DNA of 64,000 nucleotides from Cristatella mucedo. Taxonomy: Eukaryota > Bryozoa > Phylactolaemata > Cristatellidae. The translations under genes were made by a program, and so were the position numbers. The notes under the pieces were generated by a model. That model was not told where the DNA came from and searched no databases. It was given only the letters and a program-made list of their open reading frames with translations. Shown in pieces: positions 1-12,300 of the stretch. Every line of letters starts with the position of its first letter. The stretch's first letter is position 1. The stretch spans positions 1,936,001-2,000,000 of the forward strand of contig WPIO01000041.1 of the NCBI GenBank assembly GCA_009760855.2. The letters are read 5' to 3'.

Positions 1-40
1 AGAGGCTGTTTAATCAGCTAGGATTTGTTTATTTATTTAA
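1..40 (+). mobile_element. SINE-A 3' end at the left edge
   Basis: AGAGGCTGTTTAATCAGCTAGG followed by a T/A-rich tail is the 3' end of the SINE-A family. The head lies outside the window. Confidence 0.75.
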
Positions 41-111
41 ACGCCAACGATGGGCAGTAATTGCAATGCTGCTGAACAACCGACAGCCTGGACTGCTTGC
101 TCCTTGGGTCT

Positions 112-290
112 GAGCCAGGAGGAGGTAACCTGCTTGCTCATCGCGACCTCGGGGGTCGACATTCGAGTCCTGCAGTGGGCGATCCTCCATTGTCCGCTGT
201 GCAAGCAGTGGTTATAGTCGTAAAAGCGACTCTGCTTCTATTAAATGAGGCTGTGAAATCAGCTTACCTTTTTTGTAGCTGGTGCTCCTA
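112..290 (+). mobile_element. SINE-A copy
   Basis: tRNA-derived head with box B-like TTCGAGTCCTGC, then AGTGGGCGATCCTCCATTGT, AAGCAGTGGTTATAGTCGTA and AATGAGGCTGTGAAATCAGC. Confidence 0.75.
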
Positions 291-799
291 GAGTAACTCA
301 CATATCGTATAATCTGTGAGCTGCAATCTAGCTTGCCGACCCTTGCCTCTGCTGCCAGCACGGGCTGTTGATTTGCCTGGCATTCGTCGACAGAAAGTAA
401 AGTGTCATCGTAACTAGGATACTCGAAAATTCGTTTCACTTTCCATAGCCTGATGCCTTCACAATTGCCCGAGAGTGTGATCGTTATCTTTGAGTTTGGC
501 TCATAGCGATCATGATTCTGTGTTTCATTTCTGGGCAAGGAACAGGCCAGCTCTAAGCAGCCTTGAGCTCTGGTCTACTGTCTTCTCCTCTTGTTTGTGC
601 CCAGAATTTAATGCACCTGGCATCCCACCCAGCGAACTGAAATGGTGTGTACACGCAGGCGCCAGCGCACCCACGTTGCCCCTGCGTATTACTGAGGTAA
701 GGCGCTTATGCTCTCGACGAAGTTCGCTGCATGTCTCGTAGTCCCAGCCATCTTGAGCAGCTACTTCCATGCTTTTCGACTGCCCACCTGACTCAGCTA
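291..799. other. No gene recognised
   Basis: Unique-looking sequence between SINE-A copies. The two overlapping ORFs on opposite strands show no domain or splice support. Confidence 0.4.
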
Positions 800-976
800 G
801 AAATAAATAAATACTGGCTGATTTAACAGCCTCTTTTTGTATAGCGACAGAAGGGCCTTTACGACTATCACCACCGCTTGCATTGGCGATGAAGGATCGC
901 CCACTGCAGGATTCGAACCCACGTCCTCGGGGCCGAGGTCGTGCAAAGCAACTGCCTTACCTAGACGGCTCACCCT
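800..976 (-). mobile_element. SINE-A copy
   Basis: The reverse complement of the full family: CTGATTTAACAGCCTCTTTT, GACTATCACCACCGCTTGCA, TGCAGGATTCGAACCCACG (box B), TTGCCTTACCTAGACGGCTC (box A side). Confidence 0.85.
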
Positions 977-1165
977 CAGAGAACTCAATCTCTTTCTAGG
1001 CGCTTTGCATTTGTTGCAAAGGAACCGCTATCGAATGGTGAGTGGTATCATGTTTGATAAACAACATGAATAACATGGTTCGGAGTAACATGCACAGCTA
1101 TGCATCTCACTTTCGGTTTGTCGTGTGGTGTGAAGTGTGTTAGCTACCATTTGAGCACCGAAAGC
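977..1165 (-). mobile_element. LINE-A 3' end fragment
   Basis: It contains CTCAGAGAACTCAATCTCTT, then TAGGCGCTTTGCATTTG and GCAAAGGAA, which is the reverse of the LINE-A tail. It directly abuts SINE-A at 976. Confidence 0.75.
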
Positions 1166-2350
1166 CGTTCATGCATTGTGTGTGCTGCAGACAACTCTCC
1201 TGCGTAACACCCAGTTAGTCCATGTGGCTTTGTGGAGTTTTAGGCCGAGTTGCACTGCATTACATTATATAAAAATGAGACTTTTGAATCAGCAGATTTT
1301 TGCTTTGGTTTTGTGGCCTGACCAGTGGCCAAGAGAGCTAAACCACGTGCCTTCTTCTGACTGGAAGCTGGAAGCATTGCTTGTAAACAAACATTCGCGA
1401 GTTTGTGCTATGCAGAACCTTTCCTTGACCCACTAGCGACGCACAGCGACCGATCATCGAGAGTGGCCCGTGTGTACTCACTCACTGCTGTACTGTTTGT
1501 CCCCCTCATTCTGGAACTTCAACCGTTGCTTTGGCATCAATTCGGATCGCAGGAAAAAGAAGCTTCTCAATGTCGAAAAATGCAGGTTTGGCAGGGGAGA
1601 CTTCTCAATGTCGGTCGGAATATTTCCGTCGTTCGGCTTTTTGCGATCAGTTCTTTTTGCAGGACTGCCACACTGGTTGCCATGGTTACGGGTTGAACGT
1701 GGCGGCACGGAAGCTGAACGACGAGCTCGTCGTGCTGTGACCCTGACATTCTTCCTAGTTGTTCTCCCAACTAAGAAGAATGTCACGAGTCAGAGCTCTT
1801 TAATCTGATACCCACCTGTTGCGCTACTGTGCAAAGTTCTTGAGCCAAAGGCTCTGACCCAGGGTGAACTCTGGGCCATGGGTTTCGCAAAATTGTAGTC
1901 ACCGTATTCGTCAGCTATCACACTTTGTGTGGCCTGTTGGTGCCGTCACTGCTCGTGAGCTTGAGACAACTAGCGGAAGCAGTTCGTTCGGTGGAGGTCA
2001 ATCGGCGGTGTTTCACTCAGCTCAGCTTATCGCACAATATAGTGCTCAGTATCCCTCGACTGCGCAAAGCAAAAGCTCGCTTTTAAATCAAATTATGAAT
2101 ACTTTGCCTATCAATTACTCTCAGTTACTAGTCATGTTTGTTGCGGAGATGGGGCTGAAATTTTTAAGGGAAGTCTCGACCGTCACCACCTTGCCATGCA
2201 TAGGCGGCCATTGTAGGCAGCCAGCAAGCACCCTCCTGGTGGCGTGCCACCCGGTGAGAGCTGACCGCTTGCTTTCGTGACGCTCAGTGACGCTCGGGCT
2301 CTCGCTCGGCCTTCGTCCCTCGTCGTCGGTCGCTGGCAGCTCGTCGCTGG
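1166..2350. other. No gene recognised; upstream intron or 5' region of the NUSAP-like gene
   Basis: Several overlapping ORFs in 1400-1800 come from an inverted, partly duplicated stretch (CTTCTCAATGTCG occurs twice). The SAP-domain exon expected for NUSAP1 was not found. The last 130 bases are GC-rich. Confidence 0.4.
1745..1784. repeat. Short near-perfect inverted repeat
   Basis: Arms GACATTCTTCCTAGTTG and CAACTAAGAAGAATGTC pair 16 of 17 around a 6-base spacer. No known element was recognised. Confidence 0.8.
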
Positions 2351-2360
2351 CCCTTTGCAG

Positions 2361-3368
2361 CTGTGTCCTCGCCGGGGGAGAACAAGGAGAACGTACCACT
2401 CCGAGGTGACCTCGCCGCTGACTTCCAGCCACCTGGTTCGGGCGCCTCCTCGCCTGCTGCTACCCCCAACGGCGGTGCGCTGCCCGGGCCGCCCGTGGGA
2501 AGCCTAGCTGGCCAGCAGCAGCAGAGCCTCGGCTTCGGCTGGTCCGGGGCGGCGACGCCAGACGGCACCGCTGGCTGTGGTGACACAGCCGAACAGCAGT
2601 GGTCGCCCATCGTGCCCACGGCTGCCTCCACGCCGGTCGCGCCCAGCCCGCTCGCCTCTGACGCCATGGCTGCCGCCGTAGACTCACTGCTGGATGGCAG
2701 CCTCGGTCTGCCGCCCGCTGCCTGCTACAGTCCGACGTCGCCGAGAGCAGCAGCCGGTGGCGGCGCCGACGTCACCTGCGACTCTGAGCTCGGCCTAGAC
2801 CCCGCGCTGGCAGCCTCTCGCCGCCGCTCGAGCACCCGGAAGCTCAGCTGCGCCGGAAACGGCACGTTCTGCATCGACGACGTTAGCCCAACCCGAAGCA
2901 GAGGCAGCAGCGCAGCTGCCGATTGTCTGAGCGGTGCAGGTCAAGGACGTGACCTTGCCGACTTTGTTTCGACGAACTCGCTGCTGCTGCGAAGGCGGCG
3001 CACATTCGACAAAGCCGACGACACACTGCCGAGTGGTGCAGGCGATGCTGCCCTGCTGCCCAGGTGCAGCCGCGAGGCGCTCGACGCTGACGATGGCGCG
3101 TCAGCGAGAAGACTGCGCAGCAGCAGCAGCGGAAACCGTGCGTGCACATTGGGTGCGGCGCAAGCCTCGCCGGATCTGCCGAAGCAGCGGCTGCAGCACG
3201 GCAGCAGCGTGCCAGGAAGGTCGACCGATGCCGTGGCGGCAGCGGAGGCACGAGCGGACGGCGGAGGAGACGACTGCGGCCTGCTGAGCAGCATGAAGCA
3301 GGAGATGAGCGACAACGAAATGAAGGCTAGCCTGCTGGCCGCTCTGGACCGGAAGGCTGAGCAACGGC
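2361..3368 (+). CDS. NUSAP1: NUSAP1-like exon a (long low-complexity exon with KEN box)
   Basis: The exon is entered through the acceptor ccctttgcag at 2351-2360 and leaves through GTGAGT at 3369. The reading frame has no ATG between the in-frame TGA at 2288 and codon 2666, so the open frame at 2363 is an internal exon rather than a start. It encodes about 335 residues rich in Ala, Ser, Gly and Pro. Near its start is GENKENVPLRGDL, which contains a KEN box, the APC/C degradation signal typical of mitotic proteins including NUSAP1. Later come basic and Ser-rich clusters (RRRSSTRKLS, RRRRTF). The ATG at 2666 sits in a strong Kozak context (GCCATGG) and could be an alternative start. The exon is much more GC-rich than the surrounding introns. 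Confidence 0.75.
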
Positions 3369-6300
3369 GTGAGTGATCGCGTGGCTCGCGGGGGCAGCCC
3401 GCTTCCGTGGCTCCTCGCCGGCGCTCGTTTTTGCCCAGTGAGTTTTTTGTCGGACTGGCGCGAGAGCGATCGGCATCTTGTGACGGTTTCCTGTTCGTCT
3501 TTAGCGTATGGCCTTCGGAGCCCCTGAATAATCTTGCTTTCGATCGACCACCACCACGTGCTGGCTAGTAAAGACGTGCCTAGCTGAACTGCTGCATCAG
3601 TTTCGGGCCTGTTCGTGCCCTCAGGTCCTGTGTGGAAAATAAATTAGCTTAAAGACCGTTGGGCGACAGAAGCTTTAGCTCTGCAGGTCCTAGACTGTGG
3701 AACTCGATTCCACAATTCTTACGCAATGACAACTACTCTCCTACTGCCGACTATGGCTCATCCTTTTCAGCGGTCCTGAGCTGCTACTTCCATACTGCTC
3801 ACTACCTCAACTGCTCTCCTGACTCTGCTATGCTTCCCACTTTCTCTTTGTTTCGTGAGACGAAGTCTGTTGGCCACCGAAAGCCGCTTAGCCTGTGAGT
3901 GGGCTATACAAAACACTCCTGCGTAACACCCACGTGGTCTTTATGACTTTGTGGAGTTACAGAAGGAGATACATGCATATATACATATACATGCATACAT
4001 ACATACATACGTGGCCGGAGCTGCTAGCACGTATTGCTTGCTCACCTCTCGCCGCCTGACTGGTGGTGCTCACCTCTAGAAGCTTGCTCTTTGTGCATGC
4101 TAGCTCGAGGGCCTCTCCTCTCCTGATTAAGCTGCTGCCATTCATTCGCCTAGGCGTCCAATAAAGCGTTGAATAGCCAGTGACAGTTGTTAGGTCAGGC
4201 AGTCGTAAGATTAGCTTCTTCAGTGTGGTGTTCGATCTCATGGTCGGCAGGCTTCTCGAGAATCACCGTCTCTTGGTTTAAGCAAAAACCAGTCAAATCC
4301 TCATCTGCTGCATAGTTTGGGCTAAAATAAATAAATAAATAAAAGTATAAAATCTGAAGCTCTTCCGATTGACATGCATTCGCCGACCTTGGTACTTGCA
4401 ATGCAGTCAGCCCTTGTAGTAGACTATTGGGACGGGACCCATTCTGGTATGTAATCATATTAACTAATTAGATGCTTCAGATATAACGACTGTGTCATGG
4501 ATTGCACTAACACGGGAGATCTGCTGGGTCGACTGTAGGAAGTTGCTCACTGCTAATCAGGACATGCCACCGTTTCTCGCTTTGATGTGGCTGCTTGCTG
4601 TGCTGCTCCGCCCTGGTCCCCTGCAGCAGCCCAAAGGATGCTGCACTTTTCTGAGTTTTTCAGCATTGTCTCTGATAGAAATCTGCTAGTGTGTTAAACA
4701 CGGGCTCGAACTTGTTAGCCTGAATGTTATCATTGCAATCGCAGATGCCTCGGCATGTTATTCATATTGTTTATTCAGCATGCTACCACTAACCATTCGA
4801 TCGTGCTACCTTTGCAGCAAATGTAAAGTGCCTAGAAAGAGATTGAGTTCTCTGAGGGCTCTATATCTAATGTATTATTATTATTACTATTAGTATTGGG
4901 AAGTGCAAGCACCTTATTCCTGGGCGAAGACCTAAAGGTGTGCAAGTTCACTGTGAAGAATGACTAGACGAATTAAAAGCTAGCAAGGGGTCTGCAGACG
5001 AACCGCTTCCCGGTAGTTGCTGATTAACAGCTATGCTCGGAATTATATAAAATAGCGTTTTTGGTCTAGAGTTTTTATCCTTCTCGTCTGACTGTGCCGA
5101 CTAGTCTGCTGTTCCTGCTGCGTCCGGATTCTCGGCGCATTCGCTCGTGACTACCAGTACCTCCTGAGGCCCCTCCCTACCAGTGCTTCGTCTTCCGGTC
5201 ATTGTCTCTCCACCGGGCCCCAGCATCTGTGGCCACTGCTCACAGATGCAATCATCTGCTAGTGCGAAATGTCCTCGCAACTGGTTGCATACTCGAGAAG
5301 CTGGAGTGAGACCAGTGCGAGTGGGTACCAGGACTGTGAGCACTGTCTGGTGCAGTGTCTTTCTGTCTGCTCTGCTGCATCAGAACTAGCACTGCCATGG
5401 ACGGCCATGTTGTATCAGATGGCTCTCTCTCTCTCTCTCACCCCCCCCCCCCGTGTCTATCGCGAATTTGTTTTATTGATTTTACTTTGATTTCCCTCCC
5501 ACCCTTTTATTCCACCAAGAACCCTAACGAGACAGCGCTTATATATAAAACAAAATCAAGTAGCTCCTTACTTCCGTCTCGGCTTGATTATTGTAATTTT
5601 CTTTGGTTGGGCTACCAAAGAAAAAGCCACTAGGCCACTGCAGCAGGCCTTGAATATGGCAGCAAGGCTAATCTTCAAGTCCCAGAGGTTTGACCATGTG
5701 TCTCCTTTGCTTAAAGATTTAGGATAGATGGCCGGTCGACCAACGGATTCAGAGCCAAGTTCTTACGCTGACCCACAAGGCCCGCCACGGCTTGGCTCCT
5801 TTGTACCTAGCTGAACTGCTGCATCAGTTTCAGCCTGTTCGCGCCCTCAGGTCCTGTATGGACAATAAATTAGCTGTTCCATTCTTCCACTTAAAGATCG
5901 TTGGTGACAAGCTTTAGCTCTGCAGGTCCTAGACTGTGGAACTCGCTTCCACAATTCTTGCGAAACGACAACTACTCTCCGGCTGCCGACTATGGCACAT
6001 CTTTGTCAGCGGTCCTGAGCTGCTACTTCCATGCTACTCACTACCTCAACTGCTCTCCTGACTCTGCTATGCTTCCCACTTTCTCTTTGTAGCGTGAGAT
6101 GAATTCTATTGCTATCGAATGAGTACCGAAAGCAGCATAGGCTGTGAGTGCGCTATACAAAACTGTCCTGCGTAACGCCCACATAGTCTTTATGACTTTG
6201 TGGAGTTACAGGTGGAAATATATTACATTACTTTACATATAATAATAATAATAATAATAATGCACTTAATAAAGCGCCCTCAGAGAACTCAGTCTTTTTC

Positions 6301-9300
6301 TAGGTGCTTTACATTTGCTGCAAAGGGATATCTGAGTTCATGAACAGCACTGGGGCTCATGGGGAGGGAGAACGCGGTTGCAGCTGCTGTTCGAGGACCA
6401 TCATAATTAGCATCAAAGCGCATCGAAAATGGCAGCAGTAGCAAAGCCAGCTAGCATCACCACCACCACCCCCTCCCTGCCCACACTGGTGTGTACTGCA
6501 CTGCATTTAGCATTGGGTTGTTTTCTACTGCTCTTTTTGTTGTTTTTTGTAGAAGCCGAGATTGCCGAGAGGCTGGCCAAAGTGCGGGCCGCGCAGGATT
6601 CGGGCGCCAAACAGCTGTTAAAGGATCGTGGAGGAGCCAGCAAAGGCAACACTCCAAGTAAGTTTCGATTTGTTTGGAGTTGCTGCCGACTTTTATGCCT
6701 GAGAGTATCACTGTCGGTAACACCAAAGATCTAATAGAAACAGGGCTTCGTTTGGGTCATTGTGGAGTGCCCGCGCATGTGTGAGCTCGTGTGCCCCAAG
6801 CTAGTTCGTGTGTACGTCTGTGTGCATGCATGCAAGATCACGGGCTTGCAAAAACGCCTCTGTGCAAATGTGCAATTGCATACGGTTGCATAAGTTGCTG
6901 TCGAGAAATCTGATGTTTGTGTATGTGATTGTGTGTGTGCATGTTCTTTGTGCATTTATTCCTACTCTTCTGGTTTGGCTATGCTAGAATGCTGTAAGTT
7001 CGTTCTGTAGCAAGTGGGCTTCTTACACTGCTAGACACACTGAAGTTACCCGAAGCATAAGAAAGTATTTATTGCTAACGCAATAACAAACACCTGTGCT
7101 GTTGGTATGTATGTATTTAGTGTGGCATCGTCCTAGCACATTTCATTATGCCCTCCCTTATTGGAGAGGAATAGAGACTACCTGCTTCGGCTTCATGCTG
7201 TCTTTTCTTCTTTAGCACATTTCAAAGAGCTTGTGTTTTACGGAAAAGGCGAAAACTCGTGGTGAAGGCCAAACACCCGACCTCTGCCGCCTGTCGATAT
7301 TGCTCGATAGCAACTGTATAGGGTTCAAATCAGGCGGCTGGCTGAGCTGCTGTGCTGCTTCCCTAGTACCAAATAAGGATTACTAGCCTGGTACGGGTGT
7401 GGTTTTGATAGGTAGGCTGAAGCCAGAGACTGAAGGGAAAATAAATGAGTGATGCTGCTTGATTGGGAATCAGTGCGTGTCGGCATGAAGTGGTGTGACA
7501 TGGCAACTGCTCGCGCTCACGACAGGCAAGTCTAGCCACCGAGTTTTGCACCAACTGTAAGCGAGTGATTGCATTTGCCGGCATCTGCCTGCTTCCTCAC
7601 CAGGGTACATTTCTCTGCATGTACTTCGGCAACCGACTCGTCCTATGCGCATGCCAGCGATATGAGAATAACTGCAGGACATCTTATGGTGGACGGTCTT
7701 TGCCAAGTTTGACTGCTAAACCTGCCTGCCCTTACATGTTTATTTATGGCCATGAGTGCATGCAAGCCACCTGGTAATTTATCGGGGATAGTAATGCCCT
7801 TTCCGGGAAGTATGGAAGCTCGCTTAAACTTATGATGCCGCCTTCACACTCATTTCACCTGCTTCCTTTGCAGCAACACCTGTAGTCTCCACAAGCCAAG
7901 TCGGCTGCAAGACTTGGCCCCCAAAGATGACCGTACTCGGTGTTCACGTGATCGGCGAGGGCTGAGAGCCTTCAAGGCCTCAAACGCATTTATAAAGGAG
8001 CATCCATAGCTACATAGATTCAAGTGAACATGTCTAGTTACCGGTGTGTACACAAGTGTGACATAGCTGTCGGACCAAGACCATAGTTAACTGTGGCTGA
8101 CTCGTGCTCTGCGCGCTCGTTGACCACGTGACCGCTTTCGAATGTGCCCCCTTTCTTTTCTACATTGTTTACATTAGCAATCTTGGTCACAGTAAATATA
8201 AACGAATGAATGCCGGCAGTTGCTCCTTGCACAGCTTTCCCTCGCCAGAACCACGAATGTGGTGGCACTTTTTCCTCCTTTCAAGCACCATGGGGCAGAC
8301 AACGTTTGCAAACAAATTTACATCAAAGCTTGCCTCTAAACAAAGAGGTTCTGTGGACTGCATGCTTTGCCCGTGATTAACTGCGCTAAGCTCTGCGCAG
8401 CTTCAAGCAGCAGAGTGGCACCGGACATCTGGGAGCGATCACAGCCCCCTCCCTGTAAAGGGGGGCGGGGGTCTGGCGATGTCCCCCAGCTCGTGCAGCA
8501 AGTAGAAAATTGGCCGGCATGGCTAGTCGGTCAGCCATTTGTCAGCTGTAGAGTGCAGTGCCTGGTCAAGGATGCAGCAGCTGGCTGCCCGACCACGTGT
8601 CTGACTCGGCTCACACCTACCAGGCCTGCCAGCGGGGTGTAGCAGCTGCCACCCATGCCTGCCACCCCCAGCTCCCCCCCCCTTGGCTCGGCCTCTGCTG
8701 ACGGTGTATTGGGCTTCTGCGTCCCGATGTCTGTCTACGCCCAAGAAGTCTTCTTTCTTTTGTACACCGCTTGTAGATGGGACATTGCGTGTTCTGTTGC
8801 AGATTTTGCGAGCATCCATGCAAAACATTTTGCCAAGATGGAGTCTATCCAATCATACCTGGCCAGAAAGCGCCAGAAGCTAGAAGATACCAACCTCGTG
8901 CTTGGCCTGTCGTCGCCTCAGCTGCAGAAGTCCTCAGTTGACCGTCAAAAAAATGTGTCGGGTCGGGCTTCGGCGTCCAAGGATGCCAAGGCAATGGCGT
9001 CCGCGTCACACATGGCAACGGCTACCATCACTCCAGGTGTTGTTTTCGCCTTTGGCTCGAAGCAGCCGTCGTCCAATGCAAATGGATCTGCCTTTTCCAG
9101 CAGCTCGTCGTTTCAGCAGCAGTCAGCAGCTTCCAGTGACGCTTCGTCGCGAACTTTGCAGGTGACTTTGCCTCTTTTGCTGTTCTCAAGCTTGTTCGTG
9201 TCTACCAGCTCTGCTCTGACCATTCCACCGCCATAGCCTAAAAAAAAGGAAAAGTAAAAAGTAGAAAAATCAGTACAGCTCAGCTTATATGACAGCCTAG

Positions 9301-12300
9301 TTTTGCATTTAGCGCAGGCAGAAGTGCCATTGCGGCCATCACTTGCAGTGGGCGATAAAAATTGCCTTCTGCAAGACTCGACGCTGTGAACTTCCTTTAG
9401 TGCCCGCTTGTGATGTAATGCCACCCACGCCTCAATATGACTCTTCTTTTCCCGTAGGCCCCCCTCCGGGCAGCCAGCTTCTAGCCGGTCTAGCTCTCTA
9501 GCTCGGCTGCAGCAGAGAGAGGTTGCTGCTAAGGACGACGTTGCATCCCACGATGCCTATCGCGATGCTACGGTGTGATCCCATCGCAGCTACGATGCGA
9601 TACCATCACAGCTACCATTTGATCCCATCGCAGCTACCATGTGATTCCATCGCAGCTACGATGCGATCCCATCGATGCTACGATGCGATCCCATCGATGC
9701 TACGATGCGATCCCATCGAAGCTACGATGCGATCCCATCGAAGCTACGATGCAATCCTATCGCAGCTACGATGCGATCCCATCGCAGCCTGCTTCAAAAG
9801 CCGTCTCCCAAGCCTCTTGGCACTCGAAAATCATCCTCGTGGCGCTCATCGACAGATGCTAGCGGCTGTGTCTCGAGGCTGCCCGTGCCGCATCTTGGCA
9901 TCGCCGCCTGTCGGTAGCCGACCGCTTCACGGCAGCCATGCGCCTTGTTTGCAGGAGCATCGGCTCGGTGGCGGCGCTCGCATCGTCAAGCCCGTTCGAG
10001 GCGGAGCTGCGCACGTGGCTCGCGGTTTGGCGAGAGCGGCTGGTTCAGGCTCGGTCGTGACGATCAACAAGACGTCAGCAGCTCAGCATTCGGTCCGGCC
10101 GTCGTCTGCTTGCCCGCCTGCTCAAAAGCGTCCAGGCATGGGCGGTGAGCGGCAGCACCGGCTTGCACTCCTTGCACTCATCCTTGACAGCCATTGCATT
10201 GCTGCATCGCCAGCAATGCTGCGAATCCTGGCACGCCGCTATCATTGAGACCTCCATAGAATCGTGTGGCAATGCAAATGACTCGGCCTCAACCCCCTAG
10301 AGGGTGTAGGGGCGCTCACCGTAGCAATTTACGTGGAGAAACAGGCCCCTGCATTCGCAGATGACGACCCAACTGGTGCTGGGTGCACCCGCCGACCAGA
10401 GACGCGATTTGCCACTTGCGTGCAGCTGTGCAGGTGCCGCCTGCTGGCCACCGCTAGATGCAGCAGCGTGCTCCGAACGATCGTCGTTGAAGTAAAACTT
10501 GCTCCGCTGTTCCAGGTGCCTGGATGCCGTCGAGCTCAGCTGGCCGTAGCAGGCCGGGCCATTCTTTGCAGCCTAAAAGCTCGGCAGCCGCAGCCAAGCA
10601 GTCTCTCTTTGGCGAGGGTGCGGCAGCTGCAAGTCGGACGACGTCCACAACCGGCATTGCTTCATCGGGTGCGTGTCATCCCGGCAAGAAAGCATGCGGC
10701 ATGTAGCTAGCATTGCCTTTTGCCTCCACCTTGCTTTAAGATACTGAGTAAGGATTCCTTTTTCTATTTTTTTAATTCCATTAGAGATAATAATAGATTT
10801 AATCCCATTGGAGATCATAATAGATTTAATCCCATTGGAGATCATAATAGATTTAATCCCATTGGAGATAATAAGAGTAGATTGTTTATAATGATAATAA
10901 TAGTAATAATAGAACACTTGATAAAGCACTCTCAGAGAACTGAATCTCTTCCTAGGCACTTTACATTTGTTGCAAAGGAAGGACGATTGAGTGGTTAGTA
11001 GTAGCATGCTCAATCAACAACAGCAATAACATGTTTAGGGGTGATATGCACAGGGTCAGCATGCAAGTGTGGTTAGTGGCACCATGCACAGTGTCAGTAC
11101 ACATAGACACATAAAGGACAGATCACAGGGACCCACTAAATGCTATCATAAATAGATGCGTTTTAGTTTCATTTTAAATGTGGACAAGTCAGGAGATGTC
11201 GTGACGGAAATCGGGAGTGAGTTCCAGGCTCTGGAAGCATACGAACTAAAGGCACTGCCTCCAAAAGATTTGAGATTTGCACGAGGTATGGGTAAACGGT
11301 TAGATTCCGAAAAGCAGGTGGTACGATGCTTAGCCTGGTCGGGATGTAGATCCAATAGCGGGACCCAAATGAAGGGACTTAAAAGTCAGCGACAAAACCT
11401 ATAAGTTGCTTGACTGAGAGCCAGTGCAGGTCGGCAAGAAGTGTTGTGATGTGGCAACTGCGACTCTCACGACAGACAAGCCTAGCTGCAGAGTTTTGCA
11501 CCAGCTGTAAGTGCCTGATTGCACATGCCGCAAGGCCAGCAAGCATTGGGTTAGAGAAGTCACAAACGGGCGGGGTGTCACAAATGTCACTGGCGGTATG
11601 TTGCAAATGCATGGACCAACTTAGATGCGGTATACCTATCTAAATAAGCCTGAATTTTAGCAATATTATGTAGCTATAAGTAAGTAGACTTGACTGTGGA
11701 GCTAATGTGATATGACACCTAGATTTTGTGCAGATTCAACAGATGTGCTGGCAGAGCCGATTTTGAGCCTTTCAATTTCTGAATCACACTTGGTTTACCC
11801 ACAACTAGTAAGTTAGTTTTATCAGCATTCGATTTAAGAAAGTTTGTTGCCATCCTTTTGCTGATGTCATCAATACATGCAGCAAGGGAGTTGAGAGAAT
11901 TCGACGTGCTGGAGGGCTGGGAGGGATCAAAGCAAAGGTACAGCTGAATGTCATCAGTAGAATCAGCAGTGAAAGCCTCGATTGATGTTCAGTGTATGAC
12001 CGAGCATCAGGCATGTTACTATGACAAGTTTTCTCGTTTGTTAGTGCGTTCGACTATGACTTGTAGGATGTGCTGTCGACCGAGCATCGAGCATCCTAAA
12101 TACGACGTTCACCATTTCCCGGGGAGCATTCGATCCACAGCAAACCGGTCACGTCAAAAACGCTGCTGTTGCTTGTGAGCAACCTTGCGGCGGGCCTGCT
12201 AAGCCCACCGATGTCTACAAGAAGCCAGTCCTGAAGACAAGGTAGAGTCGTACACACTGTGTCGTTTGTACCTGTTCGTTTGTCTTTCTTTCCTTTGCTG

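Noticed and set aside
2284-3364. Several antisense and alternative-frame ORFs over the long GC-rich exon
   Set aside because: High GC removes stops in other frames. Only the frame with KEN box, splice sites and phase continuity was kept.
6429-6734. ORF starting MAAVAKPASITTTT that runs into NUSAP exon b
   Set aside because: The hydrophobic part is the polypyrimidine tract of the intron. The acceptor at 6552 fits the gene model.
9523-10248. A 241-codon ORF across the 22-bp minisatellite
   Set aside because: Its first part is tandem repeat translated with a 22-residue period. Only 9955-10144 has splice-phase support as coding.
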